Origin: an uncultured Bacilli bacterium
GTDB taxonomy: Bacteria > Bacillota_I > Bacilli_A > RF39 > UBA660
Reading direction: 5' to 3'
Assembly: GCA_947632255.1 (NCBI GenBank)
Contig: CANROL010000043.1
Span: forward strand, 1-8,447
DNA length: 8,447 bases
Positions 1 through 6,102 of the stretch are shown here, in pieces. The notes below the pieces were generated by a model. It saw only the letters and a list, made by a program, of their open reading frames with translations, was not told where the DNA came from and made no database searches. The first letter of the stretch is position 1; every line of letters starts with the position of its first letter. The position numbers were made by a program, and so were the translations under genes.

Positions 1-50
1 TAAAGAAAAAATATAGAAATTATAGATAAATAAAGGAAAAAACAGGTAGT

Positions 51-545
51 TTGTATATAAACTATGCACACTACCCCTATGATTCAGAGGGAAATTTATG
101 GAACAACGAGGATGTTGATGACGATACTAGTGTTTTGCTTTTTAAAACATATGAGGATTATTTAGACGGAAATTATGATTATGAATTTGTATGTACTGAT
201 ATAGCCCATGATTTATTTACAGTAAAAGGAGCCAGTGAAGGAACACAAAGTTTAGAATATCCAATAGGATTAATAACATTAGATGAATTAATTTATGCTG
301 GTAATTCACTTGATAAAGGTAATTATGAAGATTATTTATATAATGGTGATTGGTATTGGACAGTTACTCCGGTGATGGGTAGTACCTATAGTGGAGGCAG
401 TGTTTGGATGTTAAGAGAGGATGGATTCGTTAACTATGATGAAGTGACTACTTCTGAACAGGGTCTTCGCCCTGTCATAAATTTAGTCGCTGGTTCTCTA
501 ACTTCTGGTGATGGAACTGCTGGTAATCCTTATAGAATAAGTTAA
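51..545 (+). CDS. C-terminal part of a DUF6273-like surface/secreted protein, 5' end missing or start uncertain
   Basis: The 164-residue product looks like the tail of a family of large surface proteins common in AT-rich uncultured gut Firmicutes. Recognisable pieces in order are DLFTV (about residue 55), YPIGLITLDEL (about 70-80), YLYNGDWYWTVTP (about 95-107), GLRPVINL (about 138-145) and a terminal GDGTAGNPYRI. I match this pattern from memory; its function is unknown, but it is normally extracellular. Only the C-terminal domain is present, with no signal peptide or membrane anchor. All three forward frames have stops within the first 33 bases (14-16, 27-29, 31-33), so the gene cannot simply enter from the left edge. 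The only near start is TTG at 51, with poorly spaced SD-like bases (AAAGGA 32-37, AGGT 44-47). It may be a remnant cut off by a deletion or frameshift. Its G+C content is visibly higher than that of its neighbours. The tail call is fairly firm; the start is not. Confidence 0.6.
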   Translation: MYINYAHYPYDSEGNLWNNEDVDDDTSVLLFKTYEDYLDGNYDYEFVCTDIAHDLFTVKGASEGTQSLEYPIGLITLDELIYAGNSLDKGNYEDYLYNGDWYWTVTPVMGSTYSGGSVWMLREDGFVNYDEVTTSEQGLRPVINLVAGSLTSGDGTAGNPYRIS

Positions 546-563
546 TTAAAATTAATACAAATT

Positions 564-595
564 AAAAGAAGCTATTCTTGTATAACTTCTTTTTC
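564..595. terminator. Bidirectional intrinsic terminator between convergent genes
   Basis: A perfect 8-bp inverted repeat, AAAAGAAG (564-571) and CTTCTTTT (586-593), encloses a 14-base loop. On the + strand the stem runs into a T-rich tract (590-599). On the - strand it is followed by TTTTAATTT. It lies just after the stop of the rightward gene (545) and overlaps the last codons and stop of the leftward transglutaminase gene, so it can end both transcripts. The stem is AT-rich and the loop long, so efficiency may be moderate. Confidence 0.6.
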
Positions 596-1510
596 TTTTA
601 ATTCATTATATATAGTAATATCAAAATCATGTTCATGACTAGTAATATTATTATCGGCAGTTTTTAATTCTTTGGTGGTAATTAAAAAATATTTATGATA
701 TAAATAATCTTTATTATCACTACTAACTGGATCATCCCAAGTTAAATCTAAATGTAACCATTCATCATCTATTTTAACAGCATTCCAAACATGTCCACTA
801 GACTTATCAGCATTACTATTTGTTGTTGCTATCTTAAAATTATCATATCCCATTTTTGTTAAAAATATAGCCATTAAATCTGTATAACCATTACAAGTAG
901 CTTTATGATTTTTTAAAGCATCATAAGCACTATAATTATTATTATCTAAATCATATTTTGTATTATTAATAATATAATCATGAATAACTTTTATTTTATC
1001 ATAATCAGTATTTAAATCTTCTGTAATTAAAGTATTAATTAAATTATTAACTTCATTATTTAAATAATCTATTTCTTCATCTGGATATAAATAATCAATT
1101 TGTAAATTTATTTCCCCATTATCTACAATAGTTGTTTTAATTTTAGTAAAAGAGTTATAAGGATGTACAAAATTATTTAAATGTGTTAATAAATCTGCAT
1201 TATTAGTTATATCATTTATATCTGTAATACAATTTTTATATTCTTTTGCACAATAAAAAGTAAAATTATTATTATGATTATTAATAACAGTATAAATAAT
1301 ATTTAATAGTTGTTGTTTTCCATAAGGAATAAAATTATTTGTATTTAAAACAAAATTATAATTATTATTTTTAGCATAAATACTATTACTATCTAATTTA
1401 ATATAATTATTATGATTTAAATAATTAACAACATAATTAGCAATTTTATTAGTATTTAATGCTATTACTAAAATACTTATTATACATATTATAGGAACTA
1501 CTTTCTTCAT
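572..1510 (-). CDS. Membrane-anchored transglutaminase-like (papain-fold) domain protein
   Basis: The product has 312 residues. Residues 4-19 form a hydrophobic segment after MKK, which reads as a signal anchor or uncleaved signal peptide, so the rest should lie outside the membrane. The C-terminal half carries a transglutaminase-like core: a helix with VIHDYIINNTKYD (about 175-187), the nucleophile in HKATCNGYTDL (Cys206), the histidine in SGHVWNAV (His240), and the aspartate in WLHLDLTWDDP (Asp255). This is the Cys-His-Asp triad of the superfamily, in the usual order and spacing. Residues 40-170 are Asn-rich and match nothing I recognise. Bacterial members act as proteases or cross-linking enzymes on envelope proteins; the substrate cannot be told from sequence. 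The ATG at 1510 is preceded by GGTGAT at a spacing of 5. It lies 49 bases downstream of rpsT on the same strand. The stop is TAG, the only one in the window. Confidence 0.85.
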   Translation of the reverse strand: MKKVVPIICIISILVIALNTNKIANYVVNYLNHNNYIKLDSNSIYAKNNNYNFVLNTNNFIPYGKQQLLNIIYTVINNHNNNFTFYCAKEYKNCITDINDITNNADLLTHLNNFVHPYNSFTKIKTTIVDNGEINLQIDYLYPDEEIDYLNNEVNNLINTLITEDLNTDYDKIKVIHDYIINNTKYDLDNNNYSAYDALKNHKATCNGYTDLMAIFLTKMGYDNFKIATTNSNADKSSGHVWNAVKIDDEWLHLDLTWDDPVSSDNKDYLYHKYFLITTKELKTADNNITSHEHDFDITIYNELKEKEVIQE

Positions 1511-1527
1511 CTGCCATCACCCATTAT

Positions 1528-1556
1528 AGTATAGCAAAAAAAATAGAAGCACACAA
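1528..1556 (-). promoter_or_regulatory. Candidate promoter for the transglutaminase-like gene
   Basis: On the - strand, a weak -35 TTGTGT (1556-1551) is followed after 17 bases by TATACT (1533-1528), with an extended -10 TG dinucleotide directly upstream. The predicted transcript would start near 1521, at the edge of the GGTGAT ribosome-binding site, leaving a leader of only about 11 bases. Read-through from rpsT is the alternative, since no strong terminator separates the two genes. Confidence 0.35.
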
Positions 1557-1559
1557 TAA

Positions 1560-1823
1560 TTACTTCATATTTTTAATTTTATTAGCTAATCTTGCTTTTT
1601 GTCTATCAGCGGTATTATTTTTAACTAAACCTTTACTAACAGCTTGATCTACATATTTTTGTAGAGATTTAAATAAAGTATTTGCTTCTTCAACATTATT
1701 ATCTGCTATAGCCTTTTCTGTATCTTTAATTAAATTTTTAACTCTAGCTTTTAATTCATGATTATTTTCAGTTTTCTTAGCAATTACTTTAATGGCTTTT
1801 TTAGAGCTCTTAATATTAGCCAT
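1560..1823 (-). CDS. rpsT: 30S ribosomal protein S20
   Basis: This 87-residue protein begins MANIKSSKKAIKV and is rich in Lys. It contains AIADNNVEEANTLFKSLQK and the family tail GLVKNNTADRQKARLANKI, all typical of bacterial S20, a primary binder of 16S rRNA in the small subunit that folds as a three-helix bundle. The length matches the family norm of about 85-90 residues. The ATG at 1823 is chosen because AGAGGAG lies 8 bases upstream and because MANIKS is the conserved N-terminus. A TTG at 1865 would add 14 residues with no family counterpart and would lie upstream of the predicted transcript start. The gene is divergent from the giant repeat-protein gene, with an intergenic gap of 122 bases. 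Confidence 0.97.
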   Translation of the reverse strand: MANIKSSKKAIKVIAKKTENNHELKARVKNLIKDTEKAIADNNVEEANTLFKSLQKYVDQAVSKGLVKNNTADRQKARLANKIKNMK

Positions 1824-1831
1824 TAAAAACA

Positions 1832-1838
1832 CTCCTCT
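1832..1838 (-). promoter_or_regulatory. rpsT ribosome-binding site (fixes the start)
   Basis: AGAGGAG on the - strand lies 8 bases before the ATG at 1823. It is a canonical Shine-Dalgarno sequence and settles the start against the upstream TTG. Confidence 0.85.
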
Positions 1839-1855
1839 CTTTTGTTTCAGTATCA

Positions 1856-1884
1856 ATTCTATCAAATATTTTCTAAATATTCAA
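1856..1884 (-). promoter_or_regulatory. rpsT promoter (sigma-A type, extended -10)
   Basis: On the - strand, TTGAAT (1884-1879) and TAGAAT (1861-1856) are separated by exactly 17 bases, with TGA directly before the -10 as an extended element. Transcription should begin near 1849, giving a leader of about 25 bases that contains the AGAGGAG site. Confidence 0.7.
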
Positions 1885-1892
1885 GGCTTAAT

Positions 1893-1920
1893 TTGACATT
1901 TTAAGAAAATGTGTTACAAT
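1893..1920 (+). promoter_or_regulatory. Promoter of the giant repeat-protein gene
   Basis: A consensus -35 TTGACA (1893-1898) and TACAAT (1915-1920) are spaced by 16 bases, with TGT just before the -10 as an extended element. The predicted start is near 1927, giving a leader of about 19 bases. The -35 box lies only 8 bases from the -35 box of the divergent rpsT promoter. On paper it is the strongest promoter in the window, which implies the large gene is expressed. Confidence 0.75.
1896..1912. repeat. Inverted repeat inside the promoter spacer (possible operator)
   Basis: ACATTTT (1896-1902), AAG, AAAATGT (1906-1912) is a perfect 7-bp inverted repeat with a 3-base centre. It overlaps the last three bases of the -35 box and fills most of the spacer up to the extended -10. 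A dimeric regulator bound here would block polymerase. No regulator gene is visible in the window, and chance is possible in such AT-rich DNA. Confidence 0.4.
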
Positions 1921-1935
1921 ATACTATGCAAAAAA

Positions 1936-1941
1936 GGGTGG
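1936..1941 (+). promoter_or_regulatory. Ribosome-binding site of the giant gene
   Basis: GGGTGG precedes the ATG at 1946 by only 4 bases. It resembles the GGTG-type sites of gpr, ftsW and the transglutaminase gene rather than the AAGGAG type. Confidence 0.5.
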
Positions 1942-1945
1942 TTAT

Positions 1946-4900
1946 ATGTTGTTATTTATTCAAAATTTAATAAATGAAAATAAACTTACTTTTGATAATA
2001 GTAATTTCATTTATGATTTATTATATAATTTAAAACAGAAATATAATTTTTTAAGTTTAAAAGATAGTGTTTGGGAACAATTATTTATGAATAATATTAA
2101 AATTCCCTTTAAAGAAACAAATTTTGATTATACTATTAATCAAAAATTAACTAAATTTGTTAAAAATAAAGTCATGGAAAAAGATCTAGGTCTTCTAAAT
2201 AATTATTTAATAAAACTAAAAAGAGAAAATATTAATTTAATTCAAGTTTTAAAGAAATTTTATGTTTTCTTTACTGATTTAAACTTAGATTTAAATGATG
2301 AATACTTTAATTATTTAAAAGCTAATTCTTCTTTATTTAATCAAATTCTTAATTCTTTAGGTATTTCTGATTTTAATAATGAATTAGTAAAATTATATAA
2401 TGCTGATTATTTTAATATTGCTCAAAGTTTACGCTACAACAATGAACCTCTTGGGGAAATTATTAAAAGATTTAAAGAAATCTTAAAGTATAGTAATACT
2501 AACCCTAAATATTTAATTTTATCTAATAAAGAAGTAATAAATGAATTTAAAAATTCTCTAAATTATAAAAGAATAAAAATTATTTTTAAACATTATTCTA
2601 AAATATCTTATTTATATGAAAAATTACATACTATAAATTCTATTATTGATATGGAAAGTTTAAAATATACTTTATATAATTTAGATTTACAAACTTTAGA
2701 AAACTTATTTAATACCATTGAAGATTCTCGTAATAATAATGATTTATTTTATATTAATTTTTTAAATAAAATAAATATTTGGAAAAGTACTACTGATTTA
2801 ACTAAAGATGATATGCTTAATAAATTATGTTTAATATTTAATTATGATATATATCAGCATAATGATAAAAAAGATCTTGTAACTAACTTATATAATAATG
2901 AACATTATATTAATCAAATATATTTAGATTTTGTTTTAATTTATAAAATATATGATACTGAAAGTGTTGGTACTATAACTTTACAAAGAGTAAAAGAAAA
3001 ATATTATAATGCTAATTATGCTCCTAAAAGCTACGAAAATATTTATGCTTATATTTTAGGTAATGATTTATATAATATCGATAGACGTAATATGATTGAT
3101 TTAGTTTTAAGTTTAGTAACACCTGAAGATTTAAAAAATATTGATTTATATTTTAAAGGGAAATTAACTGATGCTAATACTAAAAAAATAGTTAATACTA
3201 AAATTCGTTTCTTATCTCGTAAATATCATAATTTAATTACTACTAAAAGACCAATTACTAATATCTATAATTTAATGATTAATGCTAAAGATGATAGCGA
3301 AATAAGTCGCAAAATTGTTGATTATTTAGTTAGTTTAGAAACTGATGAAGATATTAAGATGATTGATTCTTTCTTTAATGGTACCTTATCTTCTACTTTA
3401 TATCCTAAATTATATAATCTTTTATATAAAATAACCATTGATTTTCAAAAATGGCAAGAAATTAATAATTTTCATGCTACGGATAATGAATTATTTAATG
3501 AAATATACAGTAACTTATCTAAAAGAGATTTAAAGAATACAGAAGAATTTATTCCTATAACCAATGAATTAAATGCTTATTTTCTTCCTTTAATTCCTAA
3601 TGCTCATTTAAGAAATATTATTATAGGTGGTTTAAGTAAAGTTTATTCTAAATATCTAAGTAATTCAAATAATCCTATTTACAATAAAATATCAGAACAA
3701 TTATGTAATATATATGTTATAAGTAGTAATACTTATTTAATGGATATCCTAGTTAATACTTTATCAACTCGGGAAATATATATTTTAAGAAATTATTTTG
3801 CTTTTCATGAATGTGAATTTATAGCTTTAAAAATAATCCGTAAAATATATGAAGATTATAACTATTATTTATTAAACAGTGTTTTTCCAAAAGAATACTA
3901 TTTAGAAAATCTTTTATTCCAAATAAATAAAGAATGGTTCCAAAATAATAAATTAGTTAAGGAGGAAAATAATGCTCGAGATAATCTTAAAGAAATTTAT
4001 ACATCTTTAAAAAAACAATATGAGTATTTAAAAATTAATGATGATGTTTGGCATCAAATCTTTCAAAAACATTTAGAAGATAATAATTATGCTAATTTAG
4101 AAGACCGTATTAAAACTTTTATTAATAATTATGTTAAATATCAAATAAATAATCAAGACTATCATATTATTAATAATTATTTAAAATCAGTTATAACACC
4201 TGATAATCTTACTAATTTAAAAAATTTCTATCAATTTTTTATTGATTTAAATATTCCTCTTTCTAATACTTATTTTGATATCTTAAAGAATAATACTATT
4301 TTAAAAAATATTTTAACTAATCTTGGTATCTTTGATTTTGATAATGAATTATGTAAATATTATTTAAAAGGCTATTTTAATTTTTATCTTAATTTAAAAT
4401 CTGTATCATCAAGTTTAAGTTCTGTTATCTCTAAAGTTTTAGAAATAAGAGAATATCAATTAGAACCTAATTTAAGTACTACTAAAATTAATTGTTATAA
4501 ATTACTTATTAATAATTATGATATGATAAAGCCTTTATATAATGCTTGTTATTTAAAATCTTCCAATATTACTTTACAAGATTTTAAAGTTTATTTATAT
4601 AATTTAGAGTTTAAAGAATTAAATAAATTAATAAATACTTATCGTTTAAATAAAGTTAATTCTAATACTATTCTAAATATTTTAAATAATTTAAAACCAA
4701 CTAAAACACCATCTATCTTAACTGATGAAGATATTATTACTAAATTAAGTAAAACTCCTAAATTAAAAACTTTAAATAATAAAGTAAGACATATAACTAG
4801 TAAGAAGATTTATAATAATTTAAGTCCTATTAAACAAAATATTCTTAAACTATATTTTTATCACATTACTACATCTTTAGGTAATACTATTATCAATAAT

Positions 4901-6043
4901 TTAGCTTTAGATATTGTTCCATTTAATGTTTATACCTTTATTGATTCTAATAAATATGAAAATAGTACCTATATAGATATTATTAATCATTTATTAAAAT
5001 TAGAAACCCCTAAAAATCTTGAATTAATTAATTTATATTTTGCTAATGAAATTAAAGATGAAAAAACCAAAAAATATATTTATCATCGTCTTTATTATTT
5101 AAAACAATTATATAATATTTATGAATATGTTGAAAAATATCAACCTAAAAATTTACCACCTAATTTCTTAAATATATTTTTAACTACTACAAATATATCT
5201 ACAAAAATTAGTATATGTGAAAGAATTTATAAATTAAATTACAAAAGACATATTACTTCTAAAGAAAAATTTAGTCATCAATCAATAGATAATTTAAGTA
5301 TAGCTAAAGAGCCTAATAATTCAGTACCTAATAAGGAAAGAAATTCTAATATCTATGCTTATTTATTATTAGAAAATGAATATGATTATGAACAAAGAAA
5401 AATAGTTAATTATTTTTTAAGTATCGAAAGTTTTATAGAACGTAAAAATATTAATATGTATTTTAATAATGAATTAACAGATTCTAATATAATTAAAAAA
5501 ACTGAAGCTAAACTATTATCTCTAAAAGATAATTATCATAAATTTCTTAATCCTAGTAATCGTTTTAAAACTAAAAATAAAGTTTTTGATTCCTTATATC
5601 ATCAAATTAAAATAGAAGATACTTTAAATATTAATGAAGATCAAAATATATATAATGATCTTGTTAAATTTTATGATAAAACTATTAATAATCCTTTTCT
5701 AACTTCTATCTTATCATCTAAACTAGCTCGCTTAATAACTAAAAGAAAAAATTTTATTAATAATTATGCTAATTGTATTAATTCCCTTAGTTTTTTAATC
5801 GGGGATAATCTTCCTATAATATCTTTACTTCTTTATAATTTAAAATCTACCGAAATTAATCTTTTAAATAATTATTTTCTAAGTTATGAAAATGAAAAAC
5901 CAGCTTTAGAAATTATTAAATATTTAACCAAAAGCTATAATTATTATTTAGATAATAATAAGTTACCAAGTACTTATTCAATAGATAACTATCTTTTAAA
6001 ATTAAATATTAATTGGTTTAAACAAGATGCTTTAAAGTTATAA
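1946..6043 (+). CDS. Giant internally duplicated, Asn-rich helical-repeat protein of unknown function
   Basis: I do not recognise this 1365-residue protein. It has no signal peptide, no obvious membrane segment, almost no Gly and few Cys, and is very rich in Asn, Lys, Leu, Ile and Tyr. It is therefore probably cytoplasmic and nearly all helical. It consists of two copies of one module in the same order. Residues about 23-156 match 681-811 (VWEQLF/VWHQIF; FFTDLNLDL/FFIDLNIPL; ILNSLGISDFNNEL/ILTNLGIFDFDNEL). Residues 240-255 match 881-896 (LYNLD/LYNLE). Residues 575-666 match 1248-1359 (LSTREIYILRNYF/LKSTEINLLNNYF; final EWFQ/NWFK). Shorter repeats of about 70-75 residues lie within the modules. 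No catalytic motif is apparent; a scaffold or a protein/RNA-binding solenoid is a guess. The ATG at 1946 fits the promoter at 1893-1920 and GGGTGG. Codon use resembles that of the neighbours, so recent foreign origin is not indicated. It lies between rpsT and gpr and has its own terminator. Confidence 0.85.
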   Translation: MLLFIQNLINENKLTFDNSNFIYDLLYNLKQKYNFLSLKDSVWEQLFMNNIKIPFKETNFDYTINQKLTKFVKNKVMEKDLGLLNNYLIKLKRENINLIQVLKKFYVFFTDLNLDLNDEYFNYLKANSSLFNQILNSLGISDFNNELVKLYNADYFNIAQSLRYNNEPLGEIIKRFKEILKYSNTNPKYLILSNKEVINEFKNSLNYKRIKIIFKHYSKISYLYEKLHTINSIIDMESLKYTLYNLDLQTLENLFNTIEDSRNNNDLFYINFLNKINIWKSTTDLTKDDMLNKLCLIFNYDIYQHNDKKDLVTNLYNNEHYINQIYLDFVLIYKIYDTESVGTITLQRVKEKYYNANYAPKSYENIYAYILGNDLYNIDRRNMIDLVLSLVTPEDLKNIDLYFKGKLTDANTKKIVNTKIRFLSRKYHNLITTKRPITNIYNLMINAKDDSEISRKIVDYLVSLETDEDIKMIDSFFNGTLSSTLYPKLYNLLYKITIDFQKWQEINNFHATDNELFNEIYSNLSKRDLKNTEEFIPITNELNAYFLPLIPNAHLRNIIIGGLSKVYSKYLSNSNNPIYNKISEQLCNIYVISSNTYLMDILVNTLSTREIYILRNYFAFHECEFIALKIIRKIYEDYNYYLLNSVFPKEYYLENLLFQINKEWFQNNKLVKEENNARDNLKEIYTSLKKQYEYLKINDDVWHQIFQKHLEDNNYANLEDRIKTFINNYVKYQINNQDYHIINNYLKSVITPDNLTNLKNFYQFFIDLNIPLSNTYFDILKNNTILKNILTNLGIFDFDNELCKYYLKGYFNFYLNLKSVSSSLSSVISKVLEIREYQLEPNLSTTKINCYKLLINNYDMIKPLYNACYLKSSNITLQDFKVYLYNLEFKELNKLINTYRLNKVNSNTILNILNNLKPTKTPSILTDEDIITKLSKTPKLKTLNNKVRHITSKKIYNNLSPIKQNILKLYFYHITTSLGNTIINNLALDIVPFNVYTFIDSNKYENSTYIDIINHLLKLETPKNLELINLYFANEIKDEKTKKYIYHRLYYLKQLYNIYEYVEKYQPKNLPPNFLNIFLTTTNISTKISICERIYKLNYKRHITSKEKFSHQSIDNLSIAKEPNNSVPNKERNSNIYAYLLLENEYDYEQRKIVNYFLSIESFIERKNINMYFNNELTDSNIIKKTEAKLLSLKDNYHKFLNPSNRFKTKNKVFDSLYHQIKIEDTLNINEDQNIYNDLVKFYDKTINNPFLTSILSSKLARLITKRKNFINNYANCINSLSFLIGDNLPIISLLLYNLKSTEINLLNNYFLSYENEKPALEIIKYLTKSYNYYLDNNKLPSTYSIDNYLLKLNINWFKQDALKL
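3038..3259 (+). repeat. Helical sub-repeat 1 (module A, residues 365-438)
   Basis: The unit begins NIYAYILGND, then IDRRNMIDLVLSL, TPEDLKNIDLYFKGKLTDA, and ends near KYHNL. It is followed directly by sub-repeat 2. It aligns with the units at 3260-3463, 4925-5164 and 5348-5560. Confidence 0.65.
3260..3463 (+). repeat. Helical sub-repeat 2 (module A, residues 439-506)
   Basis: This unit starts NIYNLMINAKDD, then SRKIVDYLVSLET, EDIKMIDSFFNGTL, and ends near DFQKW. It follows the N-I-Y / LSLET / I-D-x-[YF]-F pattern of sub-repeat 1, and RKIV-[DN]-Y is shared with the unit at 5348. Confidence 0.65.
4925..5164 (+). repeat. Helical sub-repeat 3 (module B, residues 994-1073)
   Basis: The unit opens NVYTFIDSNKYEN, then IDIINHLLKLETPKNLELIN, then LYFANEIKDEKTKK, and ends near LKQLYNIYE. 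It corresponds in order to sub-repeat 1 of module A. Confidence 0.6.
5348..5560 (+). repeat. Helical sub-repeat 4 (module B, residues 1135-1205)
   Basis: The unit reads NIYAYLLLENEYD, QRKIVNYFLSIES, RKNINMYFNNELTDSN and ends NYHKF. Its N-terminal NIYAY is identical to that of sub-repeat 1, and its RKIV-x-Y matches sub-repeat 2, which it parallels in order. Confidence 0.65.
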
Positions 6044-6056
6044 AAAGCATCTTTTT
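6024..6056 (+). terminator. Intrinsic terminator of the giant gene
   Basis: A perfect 10-bp stem, AAGATGCTTT (6024-6033) and AAAGCATCTT (6044-6053), is followed by a run of T ending at 6056. The 5' arm lies within the last codons, and the TAA stop (6041-6043) falls in the loop. It separates the giant gene from gpr. Confidence 0.85.
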
Positions 6057-6084
6057 GTATATCTTAATTTTATTTTGTTAATAA

Positions 6085-6096
6085 TATAATTAGGTG
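6085..6096 (+). promoter_or_regulatory. -10-like TATAAT abutting the gpr ribosome-binding site
   Basis: TATAAT (6085-6090) lies one base before AGGTG (6092-6096), which precedes the gpr ATG by 6 bases. AGGTG is a believable ribosome-binding site. If TATAAT were the -10, the transcript would begin near 6097, after that site. No -35 at proper spacing is convincing, and no clear sigma-F/G type -35/-10 pair is seen. Confidence 0.35.
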
Positions 6097-6102
6097 TTAT
6101 AA

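Larger units (their letters stand above)
2012..3943 (+). repeat. Protein module A of the giant gene (first copy)
   Basis: Residues about 23-666 form the first copy. Landmarks are VWEQLF (42-47), FFTDLN (108-113), ILNSLGISDF (134-143), LYNLD (243-247), TPEDLKNIDLYF (392-403), LSTREIYILRNYF (606-618) and EWFQ (663-666). Each has a counterpart in module B in the same order. The copies match as protein only and are diverged as DNA. Confidence 0.8.
3986..6022 (+). repeat. Protein module B of the giant gene (second copy)
   Basis: Residues about 681-1359 form the second copy, with VWHQIF (701-706), FFIDLN (764-769), ILTNLGIFDF (789-798), LYNLE (884-888), TPKNLELINLYF (1021-1032), LKSTEINLLNNYF (1299-1311) and NWFK (1356-1359). 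It holds an extra stretch of about 60 residues (about 1074-1134) relative to module A, between the two sub-repeats. Confidence 0.8.

Noticed and set aside
1531..1580. Intrinsic terminator between rpsT and the transglutaminase gene (GAAG…CTTC followed by T8 on the - strand)
   Set aside because: The stem is only about 4 bp with a 13-base loop. The T run is also the spacer of the candidate promoter for the next gene. Too weak to annotate.
1824..1865. A longer rpsT starting at TTG 1865 (14 extra residues)
   Set aside because: The extension has no counterpart in S20, lies upstream of the predicted transcript start, and the ATG at 1823 has a canonical SD at the correct distance.
1946..6043. The repeat units of the giant protein as degenerate sigma-70 region 4 helices (for example LSPIKQNILKLYF, LSTREIYILRNYF)
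   Set aside because: The first helix looks similar, but no unit has the recognition-helix pattern (EIA…S…V-R/Q-I-E), so the likeness is probably compositional. A profile search would decide.
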